Of a DNA stretch of 64,000 nt, positions 1 to 9,344 are shown one piece after another. The translations under genes and the position numbers were made by a program. The notes under the pieces were generated by a model. It saw only the letters and a list, made by a program, of their open reading frames with translations. It was not told the origin of the DNA and made no database searches. The stretch is from an uncultured Siphonobacter sp. (lineage in GTDB: Bacteria > Bacteroidota > Bacteroidia > Cytophagales > Spirosomataceae), in the NCBI GenBank assembly GCA_913775095.1, contig CAJYIW010000008.1, positions 62,001-126,000 on the forward strand, in the 5' to 3' direction. Each line of letters begins with the position of its first letter. Position 1 is the first letter of the stretch.

Positions 1-358
1 TGAAGGTATATCGAATGACCCACCAGAGGTTCATTACTTCCAGCGTGGGTTCATTGCGTTCTTCGTATCCCCGGGCGGGCGTCAATAACCTCAGAATACC
101 CGGACGGGCAAAGGCCAGAAAAACCGTACAGGCCGCGTGCAAACCCAGGGTATTATAAAAGAAATCAACAAAAAAGCCGGACACAAAAGCCAGTAGCAGC
201 ACCCAGGTTCTGGGCGTATCGAAGGGTAAGGAAAGAACGCTGGCGATGTAGATAAAGCAAAAGGCATGATCGAAGAGAATCATGCTTCTGAAAAAAAAGA
301 CCTGAAGCAACAAGTAAAGAACTACCCAAAAGGCAATACCTAATATATTTCGATTCAT
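1..358 (-). CDS. mreD: Rod shape-determining protein MreD (partial)
   Basis: Reading leftward from the ATG at 358, an open frame of 119 codons runs off the left edge of the window. It is strongly hydrophobic, with several membrane segments (for example an LYLLLQVFFF stretch near residues 14-23 and WVLLLAFVSGFFVDFFY near 55-71), as expected for MreD, the membrane partner of MreC in the elongasome that organises peptidoglycan synthesis along the cell. The call relies heavily on position: it follows mreB and mreC on the same strand, the usual mreBCD order. The C-terminus is outside the window. MreD is poorly conserved in sequence, so context carries much of the weight. Confidence 0.8.
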   Translation of the reverse strand, partial: MNRNILGIAFWVVLYLLLQVFFFRSMILFDHAFCFIYIASVLSLPFDTPRTWVLLLAFVSGFFVDFFYNTLGLHAACTVFLAFARPGILRLLTPARGYEERNEPTLEVMNLWWVIRYTF

Positions 359-370
359 GGGGTTAAACAC

Positions 371-450
371 GGTTTGGGTTTAGGGTTTTTCTGTTTGGAG
401 TTTGGAGTTCGTTGTTAACTCTAAACCCTAAACTCAAAACACCAAACTCT
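371..450. repeat. Intergenic inverted repeat, G/T arm and A/C arm
   Basis: Between mreC and mreD lies a G/T-rich arm (371-410, with GGTTTGGGTTTAGGG) followed by an A/C-rich arm (418-450, with AAACCCTAAACTC). The arms are imperfectly complementary and could fold back. The same composition recurs in other intergenic gaps of this window (19583-19636, 21139-21262, 35938-35996, 37508-37590). It lies inside an operon, so a terminator role is doubtful. Confidence 0.6.
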
Positions 451-451
451 T

Positions 452-1288
452 TTACTTGACGGTGCTTTCGAGTTGTTCCTGTTCTTTCTGAAGGCGATTG
501 TTAATGATATACACGTAAGACAGGTTACGGAAATCAGTGGCGAGTTTCACGTCAATATCCCAGAAGGTTTGATCCGAACTAATGCCCAGTTTTTTAACGG
601 TACCGACCATAATTCCCGCCGGGAAGACGGAGTTAAAATGCGAGGTAACGATGGTATCTCCCATTTTCACCGACTTGTAACGCGAGACGTCAAACATTTT
701 GACCACCTCCGTATTCTGACCTTCCCAGCGACTGGATCCAATTTCGCCGCTTCTTCGTACCTCCGAAGAAACCCGCATGGGCGGATCAATGTGCAGCATG
801 GATGTTACCAGTGAAAAGTGTTCGGAACAGCCCTTGACGATTCCCACAATTCCCGTGGGAGAGATCACGCCCATGCCGGGCTTAATGCCATCAGCAGTGC
901 CTTTGTCAAGGGTGATGTAGTTATTCTGAGCCACGACGATTGAATTCTTCACCACTTTAGCTACCAGTGGCTGGAATCGCGTCGCTACGATCGAATCCGC
1001 CTTGTAGTTGATACTCGTAGGCACCTGCTTGTTCTGAAGTTTATTCAACTCCGCATTCAGGCGGGCGTTCTCAGCCACCAGACCCGCGTTTACCTGCCCC
1101 AGGTTCAAATATTGCGTGATGGAAGCCTGCAATTGCAGACTTTTCGCCACGTAATAATTGGACGTGTGGAAATAAATCGAGCTGGGATAGTTGTTAAACT
1201 TGAAGTAAAACCACAAGCTTAACACTTCAAGCAGGACAAATAAAATAAAGGCCCGCTGCCGGGCTATAAAAGCAAAAAGCGAATTCAT
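452..1288 (-). CDS. mreC: Rod shape-determining protein MreC
   Basis: 278 residues, normal for MreC. An N-terminal membrane anchor (about residues 14-30) is followed by a coiled-coil stretch (about 65-88) and the two-lobed beta-domain typical of MreC (about 105-260, with the family-like DKGTADGIKPGMGVISPTG segment). MreC is a periplasmic-side scaffold that links MreB filaments to the peptidoglycan synthases. It lies 77 bases downstream of mreB on the same strand and before mreD, so the three probably form one operon. The A/C-rich inverted repeat begins almost at its stop codon. Family assignment is firm from order, topology and motif. Confidence 0.93.
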   Translation of the reverse strand: MNSLFAFIARQRAFILFVLLEVLSLWFYFKFNNYPSSIYFHTSNYYVAKSLQLQASITQYLNLGQVNAGLVAENARLNAELNKLQNKQVPTSINYKADSIVATRFQPLVAKVVKNSIVVAQNNYITLDKGTADGIKPGMGVISPTGIVGIVKGCSEHFSLVTSMLHIDPPMRVSSEVRRSGEIGSSRWEGQNTEVVKMFDVSRYKSVKMGDTIVTSHFNSVFPAGIMVGTVKKLGISSDQTFWDIDVKLATDFRNLSYVYIINNRLQKEQEQLESTVK

Positions 1289-1365
1289 GCGACGGAAAGC
1301 AAAGAGAGTAACGCGGGTAAAGAATCTGATTAGATACTTTACCCGCGTTTTACGCTGTCCATTAC

Positions 1366-2397
1366 TTAACTAATAAGAACGGCCTTAAATTTATCCAGAT
1401 CCTTCAGCACCTCACCCGTTCCACGCACGACGGCCCGCAGGGGATCATCGGCAATGTGAATCGGAAGTTTGGTTTTTGCACCCAGACGTTTATCCAGACC
1501 GTGCAGCAGGGCACCGCCACCCGTCAGGTGAATACCGTTGTGATAAATATCCGCCGAAAGCTCTGGAGGGGATGTTTCAAGGGCTTTCATGGTGGCTTCT
1601 TCAATTTTCGAGATCGACTTATCCAGAGCATACGCAATTTCTGAATACGTCACCTTGATTTCCTTGGGAATACCCGTCATCAAATCCCGACCCCGAATTT
1701 CAAAATCAGCCGGTGGATTTTCCAGCTCAGGTAAAGCAGCCCCTACTTCAATTTTGATCATCTCCGCCGAACGCTCCCCAATAAGAAGGTTGTGTTCGCG
1801 ACGCATATAATCTACGATATCACGGGTAAATACATCTCCGGCAATCCGAACGGATGCTTCACAAACAATACCCGAAAGAGCGATGACCGCAATCTCGGTG
1901 GTTCCCCCTCCGATATCCACAATCATGGAACCGTTGGGTTGCTGAATATCGATGCCAATCCCTAAAGCGGCTGCAATAGGTTCATGAACCATGTAAACCT
2001 CCTTCGCACCGGCGTGCTCGCACGAATCTTTTACGGCTCGTTTCTCCACTTCGGTAATACCGGAGGGAATGCAGACCACCATGCGGTGTGAAGGGGTGAA
2101 GAAACGCATACCTTTGCGTTCGTCAATCATTTTGATCATCCCGCGAATCATCAGCTCGGCTGCCGTAAAGTCAGCAATAACGCCATCTTTCAGGGGGCGT
2201 ATCGTTTTGATGTTTTCGTTGGTTTTTTCGTGCATTTGCATGGCTCGATGACCAATGGCGAGTACTTTGCCACTGGTTTTGTCGAGGGCGATAATAGATG
2301 GTTCGTCAACTACTATTCTGCCTTTATGAATAATGAGCGTGTTGGCCGTGCCCAAATCGATCGCTATGTCGCTGGTTAGGAAATCGAATAATGCCAT
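1366..2397 (-). CDS. mreB: Rod shape-determining protein MreB
   Basis: 343 residues, full length for this bacterial actin. Actin-fold nucleotide-binding motifs are intact: DLGTANTLI near residues 14-22 (phosphate 1), HEPIAAALGIGID near 139, VDIGGGTTEIAVI near 160-172 (phosphate 2) and the adenosine motif GGGALLHGL near 293. MreB polymerises under the inner membrane and directs lateral cell-wall synthesis with MreC, MreD, PBP2 and RodA. It is the first gene of the leftward mre operon and divergent from rnr, with a plausible Bacteroidota promoter (TAATTTTG) upstream at 2446-2453. Nothing unusual is seen. Confidence 0.97.
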   Translation of the reverse strand: MALFDFLTSDIAIDLGTANTLIIHKGRIVVDEPSIIALDKTSGKVLAIGHRAMQMHEKTNENIKTIRPLKDGVIADFTAAELMIRGMIKMIDERKGMRFFTPSHRMVVCIPSGITEVEKRAVKDSCEHAGAKEVYMVHEPIAAALGIGIDIQQPNGSMIVDIGGGTTEIAVIALSGIVCEASVRIAGDVFTRDIVDYMRREHNLLIGERSAEMIKIEVGAALPELENPPADFEIRGRDLMTGIPKEIKVTYSEIAYALDKSISKIEEATMKALETSPPELSADIYHNGIHLTGGGALLHGLDKRLGAKTKLPIHIADDPLRAVVRGTGEVLKDLDKFKAVLIS

Positions 2398-2445
2398 TGG
2401 AAGCCTCTGAGCGTCAGTTTTTTTGGTTCAATTCTTAGGAATGTG

Positions 2446-2453
2446 CAAAATTA
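2446..2453 (-). promoter_or_regulatory. Candidate -7 promoter element for mreB
   Basis: Read on the minus strand this is TAATTTTG, matching the Bacteroidota -7 consensus TAnnTTTG, 49 bases upstream of the mreB start. No clean TTG is visible at the -33 position (TTC instead), so the call is tentative. Confidence 0.35.
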
Positions 2454-2620
2454 GACAATCTATCGAAGAATCACCTCCGAAAGATTTTTAAAATCTCACA
2501 ACTTTAATTTAGTCGTTATTTGCTACGAGTATAGGTATTTCCAAGCCGTCCTTGATAGATTTCAACGCAGAACCAATTCACTCAACCATCTGTTTATCAA
2601 TACGTAACGATATAATTTAC

Positions 2621-5014
2621 ATGAAAAAGAATTCAAAAGAAAATCATACAATCACGAAAGAAGAACGTTTTGTTAATCAACTTAAAGCCGAAATTCACTC
2701 TTTTTTTGATATTAATTACAAAGAAGCCTTCACTATTTCGGAGTTATGCGATCAAATGGATGTACGGGGAAAGTCCCTTCGGGAGATTTATCGCCTCATG
2801 ATTGAAGAACTTCAGGAAGAAGGAAAGTTAACTTTCCAGAATGGTAAGTATCAGGTGGATACGGGCTTACGCTACCGTACGGGCCGGGTAGAACACACCA
2901 ACAAAAATTTTGCATTTATTATTCTGGACGATGCCAAACCCGAAGAAGGAGACGTATATGTCCCTTCGGAAAATCTGAATTCCGCCATGGATGGCGATCA
3001 GGTGCGGGTGTCTATCTGGAAAGGCAGCAAGCGTTCAGGGTATCGACCCGAAGGGGAAGTACTCGAAATTCTGCACCGCACCCGACAGGAAGTGGTGGGA
3101 ACGTTCGAGCAGATGAGTCCGAAATACGGATTTGTCTATCCCGACAATCGCCGCATCTACACGAACTTCTACGTAGGCAGTGAGGGTTTCAATCAGGCCG
3201 AAGATGGACAGAAGGTCATTCTGGAAATCACCAAATTCCCGGTGGAGGGCCAGCGGGCGGAAGGGAAAGTTAAACTCGTATTAGGAAATGCCGGTGATAA
3301 CAACACCGAAATGCACGCCATCCTGGCGGAGTTTGGTTTACCCAATGAGTTTCCCGAGCACATCACGGCGGCCGCTGAAGCCATTCCGGAGAAAATTACA
3401 CCCAAGGAAATTAAGAAGCGTCGGGACTTCCGTTCCATTACTACGTTCACCATCGACCCCGCCGATGCCAAGGATTTTGACGACGCTCTTTCCATTGAGT
3501 ATCTCGAAAATGGCAACATCCGCGTGGGCGTTCACATTGCGGACGTAACGCATTACATCCAGCCGGGTACGGAACTGGAAAAAGAAGCTTACGCCCGGGC
3601 TACCTCGGTATATCTCGTGGATCGAACGGTACCGATGTTACCCGAGAAGCTCTCCAACAATTTGTGTTCTCTGCGTCCCCATGAAGATAAGCTGACGTTT
3701 TCGGCTGTATTCGAACTGGACGAGAAGGCACGGATTATTAATGAATGGTTCGGACGGACGATTATCCACTCCGATAAACGCTTTAGTTACGAGGAAGCTC
3801 AGGAATTACTGGAAGCAGAATTAGCCGAAAGTGAAGCCACTCCTACTCCCGACCCGGCTGAAAAGCCTAAAGGCCGGAAGCGGAAGGTAGAAGATAGCTT
3901 TAACTTCCAGAAGGATTTACATATTCTGAATGACCTGGCGAAAACCTTACGGGCCGAACGCTTCCGCAAAGGGGCGGTTAATTTTGAAACCGCTGAGGTT
4001 AAATTTCGTCTCGATGAAAACGGCAAACCACTGGATGTCTACCAGAAAGTGCGGAAGGACGCCCACAAACTGATTGAAGAGTTCATGCTACTGGCCAACA
4101 AGCGGGTGGCGGAATTCGTCTTTAATCTCAAGAAAGAAGAGCCCCGGAATACCATGGTCTACCGGATTCACGAAGCTCCGGATAAAGATCGTCTGAAAAC
4201 CTTTTCGGATTTTGCCCTTCGTTTCGGATATCAGGTTAACGTAGAGGGAAACATTGCCAGCTCCCTCAATAAGATGATGACCGCCGTTGAAGGAAAACCC
4301 GAACAGAATCTGATTGAGAACCTGGCCGTACGAACCATGGCCAAAGCCCGCTATTCAACCGAAGAGATTGGTCACTTCGGTTTGGCCTTTGCTCATTACT
4401 CGCACTTCACCTCTCCCATTCGCCGTTATCCGGATATGATGGCTCACCGTTTGCTTCAGCATTACCTGGATGGTGGCAATTCGGAAAATCGAAATGAATA
4501 CGAAGGTCGCTGCAAGCACAGCTCCGAACGCGAGAAGATGGCTGCCGAAGCCGAACGGGCCAGCATTAAATACAAGCAGGTAGAATTTATGCAATCGCGG
4601 GAAGGCGAAGTTTTCAACGGTATGGTTTCGGGAGTTACCGAGTTTGGTTTATTCGTGGAGATTAAAGAAACCGCCAGCGAAGGCATGGTTCGGCTCAGTG
4701 ATCTGAAAGACGACTATTACCACCTGGACGCTCCCAACTTCCGACTCGTCGGTGAGCGATCGGGCCGGATTATTAACTTTGGTGATAACGTTCGGGTTAA
4801 GGTAAAGGAAGCCAACTTAAGCCGCCGAATTATTGATCTGGAATTATTAGGCATTAGTACCACGGGTGAATCTCCCCGGATCAAGCCCCTGCCAACCTCA
4901 ACTAATCGAGGTGGTAACCGGGGCGGAGGTGGTCGAAGCCGGAAATCGTCGGGTTCATCGAATTCTTCCCCCCGGGATAAAAAACGAAATACCCCTTCCA
5001 AGAAAAGAAGATAA
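2621..5014 (+). CDS. rnr: Ribonuclease R (RNB-family 3'-5' exoribonuclease)
   Basis: About 797 residues from the ATG at 2621. I prefer this start to an in-frame ATG at 2552 because the extra residues are unlike the family and MKKNSKENHTITKEERF begins the usual N-terminal region. Domains in order: winged-helix segment (about 25-80), cold-shock OB domains (about 85-240), catalytic RNB domain with the acidic cluster TIDPADAKDFDDAL near 277-290 and HFTSPIRRYPDMMAHRL near 588, an S1 domain (GMVSGVTEFGLFVEI near 664), and a Gly/Arg/Ser/Lys-rich tail. RNase R degrades structured RNA processively from the 3' end, with roles in rRNA quality control and mRNA decay. A 35-residue charged insert (Glu/Pro/Lys-rich) sits inside the RNB domain. 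Monocistronic; a terminator follows directly. Confidence 0.96.
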   Translation: MKKNSKENHTITKEERFVNQLKAEIHSFFDINYKEAFTISELCDQMDVRGKSLREIYRLMIEELQEEGKLTFQNGKYQVDTGLRYRTGRVEHTNKNFAFIILDDAKPEEGDVYVPSENLNSAMDGDQVRVSIWKGSKRSGYRPEGEVLEILHRTRQEVVGTFEQMSPKYGFVYPDNRRIYTNFYVGSEGFNQAEDGQKVILEITKFPVEGQRAEGKVKLVLGNAGDNNTEMHAILAEFGLPNEFPEHITAAAEAIPEKITPKEIKKRRDFRSITTFTIDPADAKDFDDALSIEYLENGNIRVGVHIADVTHYIQPGTELEKEAYARATSVYLVDRTVPMLPEKLSNNLCSLRPHEDKLTFSAVFELDEKARIINEWFGRTIIHSDKRFSYEEAQELLEAELAESEATPTPDPAEKPKGRKRKVEDSFNFQKDLHILNDLAKTLRAERFRKGAVNFETAEVKFRLDENGKPLDVYQKVRKDAHKLIEEFMLLANKRVAEFVFNLKKEEPRNTMVYRIHEAPDKDRLKTFSDFALRFGYQVNVEGNIASSLNKMMTAVEGKPEQNLIENLAVRTMAKARYSTEEIGHFGLAFAHYSHFTSPIRRYPDMMAHRLLQHYLDGGNSENRNEYEGRCKHSSEREKMAAEAERASIKYKQVEFMQSREGEVFNGMVSGVTEFGLFVEIKETASEGMVRLSDLKDDYYHLDAPNFRLVGERSGRIINFGDNVRVKVKEANLSRRIIDLELLGISTTGESPRIKPLPTSTNRGGNRGGGGRSRKSSGSSNSSPRDKKRNTPSKKRR

Positions 5015-5021
5015 TCTGGTG

Positions 5022-5054
5022 AAAAGAACCGAGTCATAAAGGCTCGGTTCTTTT
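5022..5054 (+). terminator. Rho-independent terminator after rnr
   Basis: Arms AAAAGAACCGAG and CTCGGTTCTTTT pair perfectly around a 9-base loop, starting 7 bases after the rnr stop and ending in a T run. Confidence 0.85.
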
Positions 5055-5171
5055 GCTTAATCAGGGTAAATAGCGTAACGATTATAGAAATAATTACTTC
5101 GCAGTCAGCAAAGGCTTTACGGGTTATTGACAAATTTTTTGTAACTTAAATCGTTTATGAGATGCGACTGA

Positions 5172-5189
5172 CGTATACCTCCGTATACG
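5172..5189. other. Short hairpin upstream of the DUF4175 gene
   Basis: CGTATAC, loop CTCC, GTATACG: a perfect 7-base-pair stem 37 bases before the next start codon. It could be a protein-binding palindrome or a 5' UTR hairpin; no function can be read from it. Confidence 0.3.
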
Positions 5190-5225
5190 CTCCGGACAGC
5201 ATTTACTGTTAGGCCTCTGTACGCT

Positions 5226-8200
5226 ATGCAACAATCTCCGATCTCTACTTTACTTGATCAGCTGGATGAATACAAACGCAAGTTCTATACCAACTTGCTC
5301 CTGAAGGGGATTCTCTTTTCGGCGGCCGTCGTACTTTCGGCGTATTTACTTTTCAATACCCTGGAATACTTCGGGCATTTCGGCTCACTTTTCCGGACTG
5401 CTCTCTTCTTTAGCTTTGTAGCCGTTTTTGTCTTTTCGGTGGTCTTCTGGGTTATCAAGCCCCTGATTTACCTGTACGGGAAACAAAAGCCTCTTTCCAA
5501 CGAACAGGCGGCTCAGCAGATCGGACGGTTCTTCCCGGAGGTGGGCGATAGACTGCTGAATACGCTTCAACTCGTGGGGCTGAATCATAACCAGAATGAA
5601 TTGATTTTAGCTTCCATCGAACAGAAATCGCAGCAGCTGACGCTGGTGAAATTTGCCGATGCCGTAAAGCTGAATGAGAATAAAAAGTACATCAAGTACG
5701 TAGCCATTCCGGCTTTGGCTATTATCGCCATTCTGTTGGCCTGGCCTCAGTTCTTCACTAAGTCGACTACCCGGATTGTTTATTTCACCAATGAGTTCGC
5801 GGAGGAAGCTCCCTTTACGTTCCTATTGGAGAACAAGGAACTGCGGGCATTCAGGAATGAAGACTATACGGTACAACTACACCTTCGCGGAGATGCCATT
5901 CCAGAAGCCGTTTACCTGATGTATGAAGGAAGGCGTTTCAAGATGGAATCTACCGATCAGCGGCACTACCACTACACCTTCCGTAAGGTTCAACAGGATA
6001 TTGATTTCAAGTTTGAAGCGGCCGGTTATTCCTCCAGTCCATATGAAATCGAACTTATCGCCCGTCCGAACCTCACCGGTTTTGCCGTAACGCTCAACTA
6101 TCCGGCTTACCTTAATAAACCCAATGAATCCGTAGAAAACACGGGTAACCTTTCCGTCCCCGAAGGTACCCGCATTGAATGGGCCTTTGACGCTTCTGAA
6201 ACGGACGCGGTTCATCTGGCTTTTGAGGGAGAAGCCGAACAGCAAACCGCCAAGAAAGCCTTGATCGGAGGCTTTTCTTTTGCTAAACAGGCCCGCAAAT
6301 CCGGCGAGTATCAGGTTCTGCTGAAGAACAAGTACGCCAGCAATCGCGAGCCGGTTAGCTTTTTCCTGAACGTGATTCCCGATAAGTACCCCAGTATTTC
6401 GCTGGAACAATACCGCGACTCGACCTTGTATAATTATCTGGTGCTGGGTGGTAACATCGGCGATGATTACGGGGTATCAAATCTGAAACTCTTCTACCGC
6501 ATTCAACGGGAAGGAAGTCCTGAACCCAAAGCGTATGCATCTCTGGGTATTCCCTTCTCCAAAGGTCAGACGATCCAGAGCTTTTATTACCAGTGGGCCA
6601 CCGATAGCCTGAAACTGGCTCCGGGGGACAAGATTGAATACTTCGTTCAGGTGTGGGATAATGACGGCGTCAACGGGGCGAAATCGGCCAAGACGGGCGT
6701 GATGAATTATGCCATCCCTTCTAAGAAAGCCATCGATCAGGAAATTGATCAGGCCGTCGACAAGACCGTAAGCCAGATGGACCGCTCCCTGAGTAAAGCC
6801 CAGCAGCTGAAGAAAGAGCTGGAAGCTCTGGAAACCCGACTCCGTAATAAACGCGATCTGGATTATCAGGACAAAAAGCAGGTAGAAGAACTACTGAAAA
6901 AGCGTCAGGAACTACAGGACGAAATCCGGCAGTTACAGGAACTGAACCAGAGTCTGACGGAAAAACAACAACGGTTCAGTGAGCAGAAGCCGGAGTTAGC
7001 CAGGAAGTTCGAGCAATTACAGAAGCTAATGAACGAGCTGATGAAAAACGATTCGGATAAGCTCTACGAACAGCTTAAACAGATGCTGGAAAAAAACCAG
7101 GATGAACGCATGCTGGATATGCTGGATCGCCTGAAATCAAAAGAGCGTAATGCCGAGAAAGATCTGGATCGGGCCATGCAGTTATTCAAACGCCTGCAAC
7201 GGGAACAAAAGCTGGATAAGACGATTGAGGAATTAAAAAAACTGGCTGAAAACCAGGATCAGCTGGCTCAGAAAACGGATCAGAATAAAGATCAGAAATC
7301 AGATAAAAATCAAGCTAATGATTCGAAGAATAAGGATTCAAAGGATGCCAGGAAGAATGAGGCTGATTCCCTGAAAAATCAGAACGCTGCACAGAAAGAT
7401 CAGGATTCCCAGGAGAAGTCTGACCAGAATGCCTCTCCTCTTCAACAGGAGCAGCAGAAACTTCAGAAAGACATGAAAGAGGTCAAGGAAGAACTGAAAC
7501 AGGTGGAAGAGCTGAATAAGGAACTCAAGGACATGGAAAACATGGATATGGGCCAGCAGGAGCAGGAAGACATTTCCAAACAGCAGGAACAGAGCATGCA
7601 GGACATGAAAAAGGGAGATCAGAAGTCAGCCGCTAAAAAACAGAAGCAGGCGGCCCAGCAGATGCAGAAACTGGCTCAGAAACTTTCGGATATGAAACAG
7701 GAAGCCGAGATGGAAGAAAACCAGGAAAACATGGATCACCTGCGGGACATTCTGGAAAACCTGGTTCACCTCAGTTTTGATCAGGAACGCTTGATGAAAG
7801 AATTCCGGGGTATTCAGCTCGCCGATCCCCGCTTCGTAAAACTGGCTCAGGAGCAGATTAAAATGCAGGATGACGCCAGGATCATTGAAGACAGCCTGTA
7901 CTCACTGGCCAAGCGTGTCATGCAAATTGAAGCCTTTGTGACGCGTGAAGTAGGCAGCATGAAGAAGAATATGGATGACGCCGCCAAGTCCATTCGCGAA
8001 CGGAAACTTTCGCAGGCAACCTCTCGTCAGCAATTCGCCATGACGAATATGAATAACCTGGCTTTGATGCTTTCCGATGTCTTAAAACAGATGCAGGAAA
8101 ACGCCATGAACATGATGGCCTCCGGTAAAGGAAAGGGTAAAAAGCAAAAGGGTAACTCTCCGGGCATGAGCAAGCAACAGGAGCAGATGAATCAGCAGAT

Positions 8201-8669
8201 GCAACAGATGCAGCAGGGCGGAACTAAGCAGGGAAGGCAATTCTCGGAGCAGATGGCTCAAATGGCGGCTCAGCAGGCCGCTATTCGTAAGCAGCTTCAG
8301 GAAGCTATGGAGCGATTGAAAGGAACCGAAGCGGGTAAAAAGCTGGGGAATGAGGCAAATGATCTTATGAAAAAAATGGATCAGACGGAAGAAGATTTGG
8401 TCAACAAGCGGCTTACCCCGAATACTATCAATCGCAACAAAGACATCCTTACTCGCTTGCTGGAATCAGAAAAGGCCATTCAGCAACAGGAAGAAGAAGA
8501 GAAGCGAAAATCGGAAACAGCCAAACCTTTACCTCCCAAAGTACCTCCTGCCTTTGAGCAATACGTGAAGGAGAAACAGAAGCAGACGGAGTTACTCCGA
8601 ACGGTGCCGCCCTCTCTGGCTCCGTTTTATAAGAAAGAAGTGGATCAGTACTTTAAGAAATTGCGTTAA
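5226..8669 (+). CDS. DUF4175 family membrane coiled-coil protein
   Basis: 1147 residues. Two N-terminal membrane segments (about 27-46 and 58-79) and a third (about 157-173) precede a long beta-rich extracytoplasmic region (about 180-500). A highly charged, Gln/Lys/Glu-rich coiled-coil region runs from about 510 to 1100, with dense QQ, KDQ and MQ tracts. This layout matches the DUF4175 proteins found across Bacteroidota, whose function is not established; a cell-envelope role is plausible from topology. It stands alone with its own terminator. The Gln-rich stretches look repetitive at DNA level but show no clean tandem unit. Confidence 0.82.
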   Translation: MQQSPISTLLDQLDEYKRKFYTNLLLKGILFSAAVVLSAYLLFNTLEYFGHFGSLFRTALFFSFVAVFVFSVVFWVIKPLIYLYGKQKPLSNEQAAQQIGRFFPEVGDRLLNTLQLVGLNHNQNELILASIEQKSQQLTLVKFADAVKLNENKKYIKYVAIPALAIIAILLAWPQFFTKSTTRIVYFTNEFAEEAPFTFLLENKELRAFRNEDYTVQLHLRGDAIPEAVYLMYEGRRFKMESTDQRHYHYTFRKVQQDIDFKFEAAGYSSSPYEIELIARPNLTGFAVTLNYPAYLNKPNESVENTGNLSVPEGTRIEWAFDASETDAVHLAFEGEAEQQTAKKALIGGFSFAKQARKSGEYQVLLKNKYASNREPVSFFLNVIPDKYPSISLEQYRDSTLYNYLVLGGNIGDDYGVSNLKLFYRIQREGSPEPKAYASLGIPFSKGQTIQSFYYQWATDSLKLAPGDKIEYFVQVWDNDGVNGAKSAKTGVMNYAIPSKKAIDQEIDQAVDKTVSQMDRSLSKAQQLKKELEALETRLRNKRDLDYQDKKQVEELLKKRQELQDEIRQLQELNQSLTEKQQRFSEQKPELARKFEQLQKLMNELMKNDSDKLYEQLKQMLEKNQDERMLDMLDRLKSKERNAEKDLDRAMQLFKRLQREQKLDKTIEELKKLAENQDQLAQKTDQNKDQKSDKNQANDSKNKDSKDARKNEADSLKNQNAAQKDQDSQEKSDQNASPLQQEQQKLQKDMKEVKEELKQVEELNKELKDMENMDMGQQEQEDISKQQEQSMQDMKKGDQKSAAKKQKQAAQQMQKLAQKLSDMKQEAEMEENQENMDHLRDILENLVHLSFDQERLMKEFRGIQLADPRFVKLAQEQIKMQDDARIIEDSLYSLAKRVMQIEAFVTREVGSMKKNMDDAAKSIRERKLSQATSRQQFAMTNMNNLALMLSDVLKQMQENAMNMMASGKGKGKKQKGNSPGMSKQQEQMNQQMQQMQQGGTKQGRQFSEQMAQMAAQQAAIRKQLQEAMERLKGTEAGKKLGNEANDLMKKMDQTEEDLVNKRLTPNTINRNKDILTRLLESEKAIQQQEEEEKRKSETAKPLPPKVPPAFEQYVKEKQKQTELLRTVPPSLAPFYKKEVDQYFKKLR

Positions 8670-8677
8670 CAGTAACG

Positions 8678-8705
8678 AAAGCTGAATCGAGAGGTTCAGC
8701 TTTTT
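8678..8705 (+). terminator. Rho-independent terminator
   Basis: AAAGCTGAA, an 8-base loop and TTCAGCTTTTT, beginning 8 bases after the DUF4175 stop codon. Confidence 0.85.
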
Positions 8706-8858
8706 GTTTGTCAGTTTCTGGTTTATTAAGCGTAGTTATCACAACGAGGGAGGTCTTCGTAATTCATCCTCTTAATTGTTCAGGGGATTATTCAAGAGGT
8801 TATCCACAGCAGTCTCCCGCCTTTCGCAACACTCCTTCGATCCTACCCGATTTAGTCT

Positions 8859-8866
8859 TATCTTTG
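8859..8866 (+). promoter_or_regulatory. Candidate -7 promoter element for ybeY
   Basis: TATCTTTG matches the Bacteroidota -7 consensus TAnnTTTG and lies 22 bases before the ybeY start. The -33 position carries TTC rather than TTG. Confidence 0.4.
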
Positions 8867-8888
8867 TGATTCTCAATTTGTTTTTTGG

Positions 8889-9305
8889 ATGATTCGCTAT
8901 TTCATAGAGGACGTAGAATTTAAAGTCCCATTTCCGCAAAAGATTCGTCGCTGGCTTAACTCGGTTGCTGTAGCCGAAGGATATAAAATTCAGGAGCTTA
9001 GTTATGTCTTCTGCTCAGACGAGTATTTGCACAAGATCAATGTCGAGTACCTGGACCATGATACGTATACTGACATTATTACGTTCGATAACTCTGAATC
9101 CGATGATTTATTAAGTGGAGATATTTTCGTGAGCGTGGAACGAGTTGAAGACAATGCCCGTTCACTCCATACTCTTTTCTACGATGAACTCTGCCGGGTA
9201 CTGGTTCATGGGGTTCTGCACCTGTCGGGTTACCTGGATGAAACGGACGAAGAAGAAGCCGAAATGCGTCGCTTAGAGTCTCATTATCTGGCCTTAAGAC
9301 CTTAA
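8889..9305 (+). CDS. ybeY: Endoribonuclease YbeY (rRNA maturation factor)
   Basis: 138 residues, close to normal length. YbeY is a metal-dependent RNase for 16S rRNA 3'-end maturation and ribosome quality control. The DHDTYTDIITFD segment (56-67) and the metal site HGVLHLSGY (His107, His111) identify it. The third zinc-binding His of the H-x3-H-x5-H motif is Asp117 here; as I recall, Bacteroidota YbeY proteins commonly have Asp at that place, so this looks lineage-typical rather than defective. It lies just upstream of the parS-like pair and mnmG, and a promoter motif precedes it. Confidence 0.93.
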   Translation: MIRYFIEDVEFKVPFPQKIRRWLNSVAVAEGYKIQELSYVFCSDEYLHKINVEYLDHDTYTDIITFDNSESDDLLSGDIFVSVERVEDNARSLHTLFYDELCRVLVHGVLHLSGYLDETDEEEAEMRRLESHYLALRP

Positions 9306-9306
9306 T

Positions 9307-9322
9307 ATTTTCACGTGAAACA
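9307..9322 (+). other. parS-like site 1 (ParB/Spo0J binding)
   Basis: ATTTTCACGTGAAACA agrees with the bacterial parS consensus TGTTTCACGTGAAACA at 14 of 16 positions, and TTTCACGTGAAA is a perfect 12-base palindrome. It sits in the 138-base gap between ybeY and mnmG. ParB spreads from parS to organise the newly replicated origin region. Confidence 0.7.
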
Positions 9323-9344
9323 TTATATTTTTATAAAAAAATTT

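Noticed and set aside
3808-3900. Insertion in the RNase R RNB domain as a sign of frameshift or fusion
   Set aside because: It is in frame, charged and flanked by conserved RNB sequence; a natural loop insert.
5877-6410. Long open frame antisense to the DUF4175 gene
   Set aside because: It lies entirely opposite a well supported gene and its translation resembles no family; compositional shadow.
7000-8400. Possible tandem repeats in the DUF4175 gene
   Set aside because: The repetition is Gln/Lys/Glu codon bias of a coiled coil, without a fixed repeat unit.
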